A DNA stretch of 64,000 nt from an uncultured Dyadobacter sp. (GTDB lineage Bacteria > Bacteroidota > Bacteroidia > Cytophagales > Spirosomataceae): NCBI RefSeq assembly GCF_946482605.1, contig NZ_CAMLSE010000017.1:62001-126000 (forward strand), in the 5' to 3' direction. Both the position numbers and the translations under genes were made by a program. This document shows, in pieces, positions 55,952 to 64,000 of this stretch (the first letter of the stretch is position 1; each line of letters opens with the position of its first letter). A model generated the notes under the pieces. The model did not search any database and was not told where the DNA came from. It saw only the letters and a program-made list of their open reading frames with translations.

Positions 55952-57595
55952 ATGTCAAACCAACCTAATCTTCGTGTAAGACGCTCGCTTGTCGAATTGG
56001 AAAATGAATATGCAAATGGAAATAAAAAGCCGCTGGAAGATCTTATGCGTGCCTGGAAGGGTATCAAAGCGCTTCCACCGGATGATGAGAAGTCGTTTTT
56101 TAAACTGGGCGGTTTCCATGGTGAGCCTTTTCGCGGTGCCGGCTGGGGAAGCAGTGCCTACTGGGGCGGTTATTGCAACCATGGCAACGTTCTGTTTCCG
56201 ACCTGGCACCGCGTGTACCTGGTTAAACTGGAAGAGGCATTACAGAGCATCGCGGGATGTGAGGAGGTAATGCTGCCTTTCTGGGACGAAACCAGCGACG
56301 AGTCGATCAATAATGGAATACCCTGGTCGCTGACCGTGGAAAACTTCGACCTGGATGGTCAGACGATCCCCAACCCGCTGCGTTCGTTTGTTTTTCCAAA
56401 AAACATTACGGATTCGATCAACGGCGATAATCCCAATTATTCCAAACCATTAGGTTATGAAACGGTCCGCTATCCATTGTCGGGTCTGGTAGGGACGGCT
56501 CAGGACATTGCGAACACCAAAGCGCATAATGCACAGTTCCCGGATTATGCCACCAACGTGGGTATCCTGAACGGCAACGTCAAAAACTGGCTTGGTTCGC
56601 ATATCACGGTCGATGGTAAAGTGATCCCGACGAATGTCGCCAAAAAATTCAAGGATTGCCTGGAAGCGCCCAATTACACGGTTTTTTCTAACACCACTTC
56701 GGCAGGGCAATGGAACTCCGACCGCCAGACGATCGACCCGAATACCGGACAGCCGATCGCAGGCGATCCCTACAAGCTTGTGGTCCCGCTGGAATCGCCA
56801 CACAACAGCATCCACCTGGCTGTGGGCGGTTGCGATGTCCCGGGCTACGACCGTTCACCGATCGACGGGGCCAATGGCGATATGGGTGAAAATGATACCG
56901 CCGGCCTGGACCCGATCTTCTATTTCCACCACTGCAACGTAGACCGCGTTTTCTGGCTTTGGCAGAAGAAACATGGTTTTACCGACCATCTGGAAATCAT
57001 ACCGGAATATCCCGGAACCAACACGGTCGATAGCCAGGGGCCGACGCCGGGAATGGCTCCAAACTCCTGGCTATCGCTGGAAAGCCCGTTGGCACCGTTT
57101 AAAAAATCGGAAGACGGGGCGGAGCGCACCTTTACTTCGCTGGACTGTATCAACATCGAAACGCAACTGGGTTTTACCTACGGTGCCGGCTCGCTCGACA
57201 GCCATGCGAAGGTTAATGCATTGGCGGTAACGCCCGCCATTCCCGCCCGCACGATCAAGGTCAGCCGCATCAACCGGGCACCGATCCGCGGATCGTTTAT
57301 GGTTTCCGCATTCCTGACCTATAAGGGCGAACGCCTCCACCTGGGTACCGAGGCGGTTTTGAGCCGGTGGAATGTTCAGTATTGCGCCAACTGCCAGACG
57401 CACCTGGAAGTAAAAGCATTCTTCCAGCTTCCGCATCCGGAGGGTGATCTGACGAAGAGTCTGCTCGACGCCGATTATAAAAACGTGGAGATAGAGATCA
57501 GGGGAAGGGACGGCGTTATAGCCGGCAGTAACCAGGCCCCGAAGATGCTCAGCGAAACACGGGCTGTAACCGGTTTTCATTTGGAGATTGTTTAG
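55952..57595 (+). CDS. Tyrosinase family type-3 copper oxidase
   Basis: A 547-residue polyphenol oxidase-type protein that oxidises phenols to quinones. Copper A ligands are His56 (GGFHGEPF), His77 and His86 (YCNHGNVLFPTWHR); Cys75-x-His77 matches the Cys-His thioether seen in plant and fungal enzymes. Copper B ligands are His284 and His288 (SPHNSIHLA) with the HH pair at 326-327 in DPIFYFHHCNVDRVFW. The C-terminal about 170 residues form a beta-rich domain that in related enzymes shields the active site. No signal peptide is visible, so the enzyme may be cytoplasmic. It is the last gene of the cassette. Confidence 0.92.
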   Translation: MSNQPNLRVRRSLVELENEYANGNKKPLEDLMRAWKGIKALPPDDEKSFFKLGGFHGEPFRGAGWGSSAYWGGYCNHGNVLFPTWHRVYLVKLEEALQSIAGCEEVMLPFWDETSDESINNGIPWSLTVENFDLDGQTIPNPLRSFVFPKNITDSINGDNPNYSKPLGYETVRYPLSGLVGTAQDIANTKAHNAQFPDYATNVGILNGNVKNWLGSHITVDGKVIPTNVAKKFKDCLEAPNYTVFSNTTSAGQWNSDRQTIDPNTGQPIAGDPYKLVVPLESPHNSIHLAVGGCDVPGYDRSPIDGANGDMGENDTAGLDPIFYFHHCNVDRVFWLWQKKHGFTDHLEIIPEYPGTNTVDSQGPTPGMAPNSWLSLESPLAPFKKSEDGAERTFTSLDCINIETQLGFTYGAGSLDSHAKVNALAVTPAIPARTIKVSRINRAPIRGSFMVSAFLTYKGERLHLGTEAVLSRWNVQYCANCQTHLEVKAFFQLPHPEGDLTKSLLDADYKNVEIEIRGRDGVIAGSNQAPKMLSETRAVTGFHLEIV

Positions 57596-57633
57596 GGAAT
57601 AGTCAGAAGCAAAAAGCATCCGGTTTGTCAGGA

Positions 57634-58029
57634 GGCTCCTTCGGAGCCGAATGTGGCCAATAACGTTTTTCTATAAACAGGATGCCGCTCTGCGGCCGCT
57701 GCTTGCCGGACCAGTGCGAATAGTGCTCCGGAGGAGCATCCTGTTTATAGCCATATGGTTGATGAACGATGTTTCCGGCTCCGGAGGAGCCTCCGAACAA
57801 ATGAGGAGGCACCTCCGGAGTCGGTCGTATCTATGTAGTCGCGTTTTTTCTATAAACAGGGAGCCGCTCTGCGGCTATTAGTTGCGATTCGTGTTGGAGA
57901 GCATTGGTGGAGCGTCCATTTGTAAATGTGACTGAATAAGTAACGTCACGGCTCCGGCGGAGCCTCCTGTTTATAGCACGTGGTTAAAAAATAACGTCAC
58001 GGCTCCTTCGGAGCCACCTGTTTGTAGCA
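57634..58029. repeat. Cluster of hairpin repeats between tyrosinase and the glycan operon
   Basis: The 466-base gap 57596-58061 is dominated by repeated hairpin words. GGCTCC(TTC or GGA or GGC)GGAGCC-type palindromes occur at 57634, 57777, 57950 and 58001. The words CTATAAACAGG (57671 and 57850) and CCTGTTTATAG (57740 and 57966) face each other. Arms 57671-57685 and 57736-57750 are a perfect 15-base inverted repeat. 57941-57978 and 57992-58029 are 38-base direct repeats with few mismatches. I see no gene here. It is most like a degenerate REP-type array at a convergent boundary. Confidence 0.75.
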
Positions 58030-58061
58030 AGAGGTTTATTGGAACCCATTGATTGCCCCGC

Positions 58062-58865
58062 TCAATCAACGGCCTTTTCGGATGTGAATCGCTCGCAAAA
58101 TGCTTTGGACGTTACAAATACCGCATTTTGCTTGGCGAGACTTTGAATAAGCCTGTCCAGTTTGGTCGCCAGCCTGGCGCCGTCGGGATTTTTGACAAAT
58201 CCGGGTAATTTGTACGCGCCAATGTCCGCGAACTCCCATGGGTGAAAATACAGCATCAGGTTTTTACGCTTTCTCAATGTGAACCGGCATAATGCATTGT
58301 ACAATGCTGCGGGCAGGTTTTTGAACGACAGCCAGAATAACGGAAAACGGACGTAGGGTGTGGTGGAGCATGGAAGCTCGATCAGCCCTTCTTCGATGCC
58401 AGGAAGCGGATTCCTGCCGAGCAGATTGTACCGGCCCGGCAGCCAGGTCGGGTTAATGGACGAGTCGTAGAGGAACCCCCATTGGCGTAATGCCTGGACG
58501 TCAAATGATTGCAAACGCGGCATCCGGAAGCCGGTGATGGTTTGACCGCTCACTTCCTCTAGGATCTTTTTGGATTCCGGAATATCGGCGATCCGGAACT
58601 CGTGGCCGGGTGAATGGTAGAGCGCGTGGGAGGCAATCTCATGTTTTTGAGCCAGATGGCGGATCAGTTCCGGGTTTTTGCGCGCGAAGTGACCGGTTGT
58701 AAAAAAAGTCGCCCGAACCTGGTGTTTTTCCAGAACGGCTATCACACGTTCCATGCCTGCAAGGGTCACCTGCATTTGATCGTGGTCCGATACCTTTTGC
58801 CCATACTCTTCCGGAATGTCGAATTCTTCCAGATCGAATGTCAGCATCACGAAAGATCGCTCCAT
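58062..58865 (-). CDS. Polysaccharide deacetylase (NodB-like) family protein
   Basis: A 267-residue carbohydrate esterase-4-like protein, acting on N-acetylated sugars of the envelope or a lipid-linked glycan. NodB motifs: TFDLEEFD at residues 9-16 (catalytic and metal Asp), IASHALYHSPGH (metal His pair), GFRMPRLQ and LMLYFHPWEF. No signal peptide, so it may act on a cytoplasmic-side intermediate. The start at 58865 overlaps the upstream glycosyltransferase by 19 bases; a second ATG at 58847 would give a one-base TGATG overlap. Both fit translational coupling in the GT87, GT2, deacetylase operon. Confidence 0.88.
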   Translation of the reverse strand: MERSFVMLTFDLEEFDIPEEYGQKVSDHDQMQVTLAGMERVIAVLEKHQVRATFFTTGHFARKNPELIRHLAQKHEIASHALYHSPGHEFRIADIPESKKILEEVSGQTITGFRMPRLQSFDVQALRQWGFLYDSSINPTWLPGRYNLLGRNPLPGIEEGLIELPCSTTPYVRFPLFWLSFKNLPAALYNALCRFTLRKRKNLMLYFHPWEFADIGAYKLPGFVKNPDGARLATKLDRLIQSLAKQNAVFVTSKAFCERFTSEKAVD

Positions 58866-59584
58866 AGTCCGCTCATGATTGTGATCCGTGCAAAGTTGAC
58901 TGCTTCTCTGAAAAGCACCTTCATGCTGAAATCTGTGAAGACTATGGTCGATTTGGGACAGACCTCCACTTTTTCAATGCCGATGCCCTTCCTGATCAGC
59001 TTGCGGATCAGTTCTACTTCAAAAACAAATGTATTGGTTTTGGTTCCCTGGATTTCGGGCAGGATTTCTCGTCGCATGCCTTTGATCCCCGCCTGGGTGT
59101 CGGTAATGTGGCGGTTCAGCAACAGCCTGTTCATCCATTGCAGCCCTTTGGAAAAAAGCCTTCTTTTTAAAGGTAATTTTTTAAAATATTCGCCGCTGCG
59201 GTTGCCGTAAACAAACCAGCATTCGGGATTCCGATGAAATATCTCCACCATTTCAACCACGGGTTGGGTACCGAACGGGAAATCGATGTCGGTGTAGATG
59301 ATAATGTCACCGCCGGCGCGGACTGTACCCTTCCGGATCGCCGATCCTTTGCCTTCATTGACGGGATTGTCCAGGAACACCACATGAGGTATTTGATCGA
59401 GGCTGGCCAGTTCGGTACGGTCGAGGCGGGTTGAGCCATCATTGGAGATTATGTACTCGATGGTGGTTGCGGGCAGTTTTTCGTTGAGCTCGTGGATGCA
59501 CGCGACCAGCGTCTCGCACCACCCGGGCGCGGGATTGTAGCAGGGAAGCACGATGCTGATTCCCGGCAATTCATTGGTTTTCAT
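58847..59584 (-). CDS. Family 2 glycosyltransferase (polyprenyl-phosphate glycosyltransferase-like)
   Basis: A 245-residue GT-A fold transferase. It shows ISIVLPCYNPAPGW at the N-terminus, ISNDGSTR, the DxD-type YTDIDFPFG, and ADTQAGIKGMRRE-like DTQAGIKGM, a pattern close to dolichyl/polyprenyl-phosphate mannosyl transferases. No membrane helix. It probably makes a lipid-linked sugar donor used by the GT87 enzyme encoded upstream, with which it overlaps by 14 bases (59571-59584), and is followed by the deacetylase gene. Confidence 0.88.
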   Translation of the reverse strand: MKTNELPGISIVLPCYNPAPGWCETLVACIHELNEKLPATTIEYIISNDGSTRLDRTELASLDQIPHVVFLDNPVNEGKGSAIRKGTVRAGGDIIIYTDIDFPFGTQPVVEMVEIFHRNPECWFVYGNRSGEYFKKLPLKRRLFSKGLQWMNRLLLNRHITDTQAGIKGMRREILPEIQGTKTNTFVFEVELIRKLIRKGIGIEKVEVCPKSTIVFTDFSMKVLFREAVNFARITIMSGLWSDLS

Positions 59585-60725
59585 GAGGTTGATGAAGTAA
59601 TAATTGCACTTGAAGAACTACCCACACGAGCACGCACGGGATCACTTTAATGAGATAAGGCTCAAAGAAACTACGTCGCAAACGGGGCGGATAAATGTCG
59701 GTAGGGGCGAGAATGCAGAACACAAACACGACCACGATCAAGACCGTCGACCAGGGGGCCATCCGCTGCCGGTTCACGATATGGAAGAGCGCCACGCCCG
59801 GAATGGCAATCACATAGGTAGGCGATTCGGCGGCGTGGTTGAAAACGATCACCCACAGCGATGCATACGCCAGTAGCAACAAGCGTTGTTCCAGCGTCTG
59901 GTATTGATTCCGGAAAAAGGCCAGCAGCCAGGTTATACCGAACAATGCGACCCCTGCCAGCTGCACGTTCGTCACGTCATCCGGTGAGAAGGCCGGGAAC
60001 CAGATCTTGACGAGCCCCATGATCGAAAAGCCATAATTCACCTGATGGTCTTCCACAAGAATGGCGAGCCAATCCTTGTAGATCTGTATAAAATAGTCCG
60101 GGCCCGTCAATGGCAGCGGGAGCAGGGCAAGGACCACACCCCAAAGCACGGAGTACGCCATATAACGGCCTTTGCCCGGGTAAAAAAGAAACATTCCGGC
60201 GTAGATCAGTCCGTAGCCCTTGATACAGAATGCCAGCAAAGGGAACAATGCGGCCCATTTCGGTTTGTCTTTTTCCAGAAAAGTGAATGTAAACAGTCCG
60301 AGCGCGGCGATCAGCGGATTGGTTTGCTGGCCATGCAGCGACGTCACGAGCTCAAACAATATGTACCACCAGAAAAAAACCTTTTGCGCGTAAGTGATCG
60401 GCAGGCTGCGGATCGCGTAAAACAACGCCGCCGAGCAGCAGATCAGCCAGAGTACAATGCTCACCGGCGCAGGCAACAGCGAAAACGGCGCGAAAAAGAC
60501 GCAGAATGAAGGATTGTATAAAAAAAGGTCAAAATACTCGTCGGGATAGCCCAGGTGCAGGTTCTTGTGCCCGATGAGATGCCAGAGCGCAGCCCGGAAA
60601 ATCTGGAAGTTGTTGTATTTGAGGGGGCCTCCCGCGTAATGCTGAACACCGATGACGATGCTGAGCAACAGGTACACGCCCAGGATCACCCGCTCACGTG
60701 AGAGGAAACCGGAGAGTCGTTTCAT
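59571..60725 (-). CDS. GT87 (DUF2029) polyprenyl-phosphate-dependent glycosyltransferase
   Basis: A 384-residue integral membrane protein with about ten helices. The first periplasmic loop has the family's acidic and aromatic features (YNNFQIFRAALWHLI, then PDEYFDLFLYNPSFCVFFAPF). GT87 enzymes use a lipid-phosphate sugar and transfer it on the periplasmic side, matching the neighbouring GT2 that could supply that donor. It is the first gene of the minus-strand operon; the start at 60725 lies at the edge of the 601-base gap 60726-61326. Confidence 0.85.
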   Translation of the reverse strand: MKRLSGFLSRERVILGVYLLLSIVIGVQHYAGGPLKYNNFQIFRAALWHLIGHKNLHLGYPDEYFDLFLYNPSFCVFFAPFSLLPAPVSIVLWLICCSAALFYAIRSLPITYAQKVFFWWYILFELVTSLHGQQTNPLIAALGLFTFTFLEKDKPKWAALFPLLAFCIKGYGLIYAGMFLFYPGKGRYMAYSVLWGVVLALLPLPLTGPDYFIQIYKDWLAILVEDHQVNYGFSIMGLVKIWFPAFSPDDVTNVQLAGVALFGITWLLAFFRNQYQTLEQRLLLLAYASLWVIVFNHAAESPTYVIAIPGVALFHIVNRQRMAPWSTVLIVVVFVFCILAPTDIYPPRLRRSFFEPYLIKVIPCVLVWVVLQVQLLLHQPHENQ

Positions 60726-61070
60726 TTAATGTTGTTTGTTAGAGAGTGGGTTTTGGTCCAAAGATATAGCGAGGCAGACCAATGAAAAATGCAAAACGAG
60801 GCTGTTGGCATATTCTAATTTTTTCCTAATATTTTGTGATGAAGAGGACGTTGCGGGAAGACGGCGAGAACACCGGGCTTCCGGATGTGGATGCAGAAGC
60901 AACAGTAAAGGTTGTAACCATTACTAAAAATTGACAAACTAATACATTATTTTGACCATAACTTGCTCCAAATGAACGTCCGCGCCCGTGGAGCCGGTAG
61001 ATTAGATGCAGATGTGCAGATTGTCCAGCTAAACCGGCAAATTGTATAAGCGGAACTGTGGCGGAGGACC

Positions 61071-61078
61071 TACTTTTG
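61071..61078 (+). promoter_or_regulatory. Candidate -7 promoter element ahead of the TonB receptor
   Basis: TACTTTTG matches TAnnTTTG exactly. It would start transcription near 61085 and give a leader of about 240 bases. A TTTG -33 box at canonical spacing is not evident. Confidence 0.35.
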
Positions 61079-61115
61079 TGCCGCTATTTAGAATAAGTCT
61101 ATTTACTGATAAGAA

Positions 61116-61169
61116 TAGCCCAAGAAGTTGTAAAAAAAATCCAGTTCGGTTTGCCGGGGACTTGGGCTA
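61116..61169 (+). promoter_or_regulatory. Stem-loop in the receptor gene leader
   Basis: TAGCCCAAG at 61116-61124 and CTTGGGCTA at 61161-61169 form a perfect 9-base stem around 36 bases that include an A8 tract. It could be a regulatory leader structure; no T run follows, so it is not a standard terminator. Confidence 0.35.
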
Positions 61170-61326
61170 CTACCAGTTTATACAAACCCTCAAAAAACGA
61201 AATATGATCTGACATTCTCCCACATCCCTTCGACAATAGAATCTAAGTAAAAAGCCGGATGGCTGGAACCCACCCGGCTGGCTGCGCCAGGGCGCATTAC
61301 TTGTAAACGCTGAAACATTTAAAGCA

Positions 61327-63702
61327 ATGCAAATTAGTAAAATTCTGCATACAGGGCTTCTTTGTGCCTTGTCATTCGTTGCCTTTGCCCAGCAGGCGGA
61401 TGTCACCTTATCCGGGCAAGTCAGGACGGAGGATGGGGAAACACTTCCCGGCGCGTCGGTGAGCCTGAAAGGCACTTCGCACGGCACATTCACCAGCCCC
61501 GACGGAAAATACACCCTCGAACACCTGCACCCGGGTTCGTACCAGCTGTTGGTTTCCTTTATGGGCTACGAAACGCAGTCCCGGCAAATCAGCCTGAAAG
61601 CAGGGGAGCATCCCAGGTTCAATTTCCGGCTGACATCCGAAACCCGCGAACTTGAATCGGTGTCGGTCATCGGCCGCACGGAGACAAAGGAGATCAACCG
61701 GCAGGCTTATAATGTTACGGCCATTGATGCCAAAAAGCTGCAAAACTCAACGCTGGACCTTTCTCACGCCCTCGACCGGGTGTCAGGGGTGCGTGTACGG
61801 GAGAGTGGCGGAGTGGGATCGAACATGAATTTCTCGCTCAACGGCTTTACGGGCCGTCAGGTTAAATTCTTCCTGGATGGCGTTCCGATGGACAATTTCG
61901 GTTCATCGTTCCAGCTGAATAACATCCCGATCAACCTGGCCGAGCGCGTCGAGGTATACAAGGGCGTGGTGCCGATATGGCTCGGGTCCGACGCTTTGGG
62001 CGGGGCGGTCAACATTGTGACCAATACCCGGCAGAACAGCTACCTCGATGCTTCCTATTCCTATGGCTCTTTCAACACGCACCGCACGGCGATCAATGCC
62101 GGTTTTACCGGTAAATCCGGTTTCACGGCCCAGCTGAATGCTTTTCAGAACTATTCGGACAACAATTACTGGATCAATGTCGATGTGGCAGACGTCAATA
62201 CCGGCGAGTACTTCCGGAACCAGCGGCTCAGGCGCTTCCACGATACCTATCACAATGAAACAGTGATCGCCAATGTGGGTGTGGTTGGTAAAAAGTTCGC
62301 CGACCGCCTGCTGTTAGGCATTACCCTGGGCAGGAATAAAGCCGAAATCCAGACCGGTGCGCGGATGGTGAGCGTTTTCGGGCAATGGCACCGCAAAGGC
62401 AACATCGTGATGCCGAGCTTGAAATACCAGAAAAAGGATCTGTTTATTAAAGGATTGAATGTCAATATCTCTGCCAACTACAACCTGGGCCAGGAGCAGA
62501 ATGTGGATACGGTGTACCGCCGTTACAACTGGTTCCAGCAGTTCAAACAGTACGAAGGCAAGGGAAGTGAACGCGAACGGTCGCTGTACAAATTCCGGAA
62601 CAACAATGGCCTCGCCACGGCCAATGTCACCTACCAGATCGACCCCCGGCATTCGGTGACCATCAACAATGTGTACAACACCTTCAACCGGAAGGGAGAG
62701 GATGAGCTGTTCCCGGATGCTGCACGATACGAACAGCCGCGGATTAATACAAAAAATGTATTAGGGTTAGGCTACAAATTCGATTACAGCGAGCGATGGA
62801 ATACTTCTGTTTTTATCAAGCATTTCTCCCAGCGAAACAAATATTCCGTGTCCTACAACCCAAGCGGCAACTGGGGCGATGAAGCGTTTTTAGTGCAGAA
62901 AAACAGTTTTAAAAAGCTGGGTTACGGTATCGCTTCCACCTACTTTCTGTTTAAGAATTTTCAGTTAAAGGGTTCATTTGAAAAAAGTTATCGCTTGCCT
63001 GAAACCGACGAGCTCTTTGGTGATCTGCTGAACCTGGAAGGTAACATCAACCTGGATCCGGAAACGAGCAATAACTACAATCTTGGTTTCAGCTACCAGG
63101 GGAATATCAACCGTGTTCACCGGTTCAGTGTCGATGCCAATGTACTGTACCGCGACGCGCAGGGTTTTATCCGCCCTAAGTTAAATGCAAATCAGACCAA
63201 ACAGGTGATGGATAACCTGGCCGACGTGACCAACTTCGGTGTGGATGGGGAGGTACGTTATTCTTTCCGGCAGTTGCTCACCGCCGGAGTGAACCTGACC
63301 TACCAGGACCTGCGCAACAACACGCGGTTTGAGGACGGCTACACGACCGAAAGTCCGCTCTACCGCGACCGCATTCCCAACATGCCGTTCATGTTCGGTA
63401 ATGCCGATGCCGCGGTGTTTCTCAAAGATATGGGCAGGAAGGGCAACACCCTCACATTCGGTTACAATCTGCTGTATGTGCACGCCTATTATCTCTACTG
63501 GCCGAGCCTGGGCAGCGACAAGCTCGACATTCCGCAACAGCTGAGCCACGATGTGAATGTGGTGTACGCAATGGCCGACGGGAAATACAACATCTCCCTG
63601 GAGTGCAAAAACCTGCTCGACTCGAAGCTCTACGACAATTTCAGCCTGCAAAAGCCAAGCAGGGGTTTTTATGTCAAATTACGCTATTTCATCAGTAAAT
63701 AA
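61327..63702 (+). CDS. TonB-dependent outer membrane receptor
   Basis: A 791-residue receptor with a signal peptide (to about residue 21, ending in FVAFAQ), a carboxypeptidase-regulatory-like domain (about 28-115, LSGQVRTEDGETLPGASVSLKG), a plug (about 125-235, with FFLDGVPMDNFG and VYKGVVPIWLGSDALGGAVN) and a beta barrel ending in GFYVKLRYFISK. It lacks the SusC-type elongated barrel and STN domain. A DUF4374 lipoprotein gene follows after 36 bases, a pairing known in Bacteroidota siderophore or iron-complex uptake loci, so iron-chelate import is the likely job. The ligand itself cannot be read. Confidence 0.9.
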   Translation: MQISKILHTGLLCALSFVAFAQQADVTLSGQVRTEDGETLPGASVSLKGTSHGTFTSPDGKYTLEHLHPGSYQLLVSFMGYETQSRQISLKAGEHPRFNFRLTSETRELESVSVIGRTETKEINRQAYNVTAIDAKKLQNSTLDLSHALDRVSGVRVRESGGVGSNMNFSLNGFTGRQVKFFLDGVPMDNFGSSFQLNNIPINLAERVEVYKGVVPIWLGSDALGGAVNIVTNTRQNSYLDASYSYGSFNTHRTAINAGFTGKSGFTAQLNAFQNYSDNNYWINVDVADVNTGEYFRNQRLRRFHDTYHNETVIANVGVVGKKFADRLLLGITLGRNKAEIQTGARMVSVFGQWHRKGNIVMPSLKYQKKDLFIKGLNVNISANYNLGQEQNVDTVYRRYNWFQQFKQYEGKGSERERSLYKFRNNNGLATANVTYQIDPRHSVTINNVYNTFNRKGEDELFPDAARYEQPRINTKNVLGLGYKFDYSERWNTSVFIKHFSQRNKYSVSYNPSGNWGDEAFLVQKNSFKKLGYGIASTYFLFKNFQLKGSFEKSYRLPETDELFGDLLNLEGNINLDPETSNNYNLGFSYQGNINRVHRFSVDANVLYRDAQGFIRPKLNANQTKQVMDNLADVTNFGVDGEVRYSFRQLLTAGVNLTYQDLRNNTRFEDGYTTESPLYRDRIPNMPFMFGNADAAVFLKDMGRKGNTLTFGYNLLYVHAYYLYWPSLGSDKLDIPQQLSHDVNVVYAMADGKYNISLECKNLLDSKLYDNFSLQKPSRGFYVKLRYFISK

Positions 63703-63738
63703 TTCTTATCAATCCAATAATCCAATCAAAATCAGAAA

Positions 63739-64000
63739 ATGAAAAAGTCATATTTGAAATGGTTTTTTGTAGCGGGAATGGGCTTGGCCCTGGGCGCGTG
63801 CAGCGACGACGATAAAGGAACGCCCGAACCTGAACCGGGGACCGGCACGCAGGCCCGCTATGTAGTTGCATCGGCGCCGGTAGGCTCGCAAGGGGTGGCC
63901 GATTATCTGCTCACGACGAGCGATCTTAGCCAGGGAACGATCAGCACCGTAGGTCAGGGGATAGAGCAGGATGGCTCGTACCGTTATTACCTGACGCATA
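63739..64000 (+). CDS. DUF4374-type lipoprotein (3' partial)
   Basis: The first 87 codons of a lipoprotein; the gene runs off the window. The signal (MKKSYLKWFFVAGMGLALGAC) ends at a lipobox with the cysteine at residue 21, followed by an acidic linker (SDDDKGTPEPEPG) and the start of a beta-propeller-like domain (ARYVVASAPVGSQGVADYLL). The opening and the position behind a TonB receptor fit the DUF4374 family, surface partners of siderophore receptors. It is too short here to confirm the rest. Confidence 0.75.
   Translation, partial: MKKSYLKWFFVAGMGLALGACSDDDKGTPEPEPGTGTQARYVVASAPVGSQGVADYLLTTSDLSQGTISTVGQGIEQDGSYRYYLTH

Larger units (their letters stand above)
60726..61326. other. Intergenic region with putative leader of the TonB receptor
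   Basis: A 601-base divergent gap without a convincing gene. The 60726-61070 part is featureless AT-rich sequence that probably contains the minus-strand promoter of the glycan operon. From 61071 on it contains a -7-like box and two possible hairpins (61116-61169; 61253-61279, AGCCGG/CCGGCT arms), suggesting a long 5' leader for the receptor gene. I could not match it to a known riboswitch class by eye. Confidence 0.5.

Noticed and set aside
57651..57881. 76-codon frame inside the repeat cluster
   Set aside because: It is formed by the repeated hairpin words themselves and has no protein-like composition.
61253..61300. Cobalamin riboswitch before the TonB receptor
   Set aside because: GC-rich hairpins are present, but I could not find the conserved B12-box core or the expected helix order; the receptor neighbour (DUF4374) points to iron chelates rather than cobalamin.

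Overview
The window reads as chromosomal DNA of a Bacteroidota bacterium, probably a Cytophagales/Dyadobacter-like soil or plant-associated species. The phylum call rests on two SusC/SusD pairs with N-terminal STN domains and FecI/FecR-type sigma/anti-sigma partners, a TonB receptor next to a DUF4374 lipoprotein, TAnnTTTG-like promoter boxes and weak Shine-Dalgarno signals. The genus is an inference. I saw no rRNA, tRNA, CRISPR array, transposase or integrase.

Region 1 (1-22010) is carbohydrate and nutrient uptake. It opens with the 3' part of a xanthine-dehydrogenase-family molybdenum subunit, an exported TIM-barrel isomerase/epimerase and a small membrane protein. A plus-strand set follows: ECF sigma, FecR anti-sigma, SusC, SusD and an acetyl-esterase. 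A second, minus-strand set reads sigma, FecR, SusC, SusD, DUF1080 hydrolase/lyase and a Tat-exported Gfo/Idh oxidoreductase, with another exported isomerase divergent from its sigma gene. The last group fits periplasmic oxidation and cleavage of glycosides through 3-keto sugars. A strong terminator (21954-22010) closes the region.

Region 2 (about 22086-53407) is the centrepiece: a continuous co-directional run of 19 genes, about 31 kb, encoding an extracellular contractile injection system (eCIS; PVC/Afp/MAC-like phage-tail device). The order is DUF4255 cap protein, unknown protein, single sheath, two tube proteins, DUF5908, LysM baseplate hub protein, VgrG-like spike, PAAR tip, gp25, baseplate-J protein, Pvc12-like protein, a possible fibre protein, tape-measure-family protein, KAP P-loop NTPase, subtilisin-like protease, a 2088-residue protein with two DUF4157 domains and a C-terminal HNH-like motif, a WD40-like protein, and the AAA+ ATPase. 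The protease and the giant protein are the best cargo candidates. The KAP NTPase and the WD40 protein are unusual additions.

Region 3 (53417-64000) holds a cytochrome-b-like membrane protein and a secreted cupin (minus strand). An AT-rich spacer then leads to a three-gene tyrosinase cassette (small unknown protein, MerC-like membrane protein, type-3 copper tyrosinase). A cluster of hairpin repeats follows, then a minus-strand envelope-glycan operon (GT87, GT2, polysaccharide deacetylase). A long, possibly structured leader precedes a TonB-dependent receptor and a DUF4374 lipoprotein cut by the window end, probably an iron/siderophore uptake unit.
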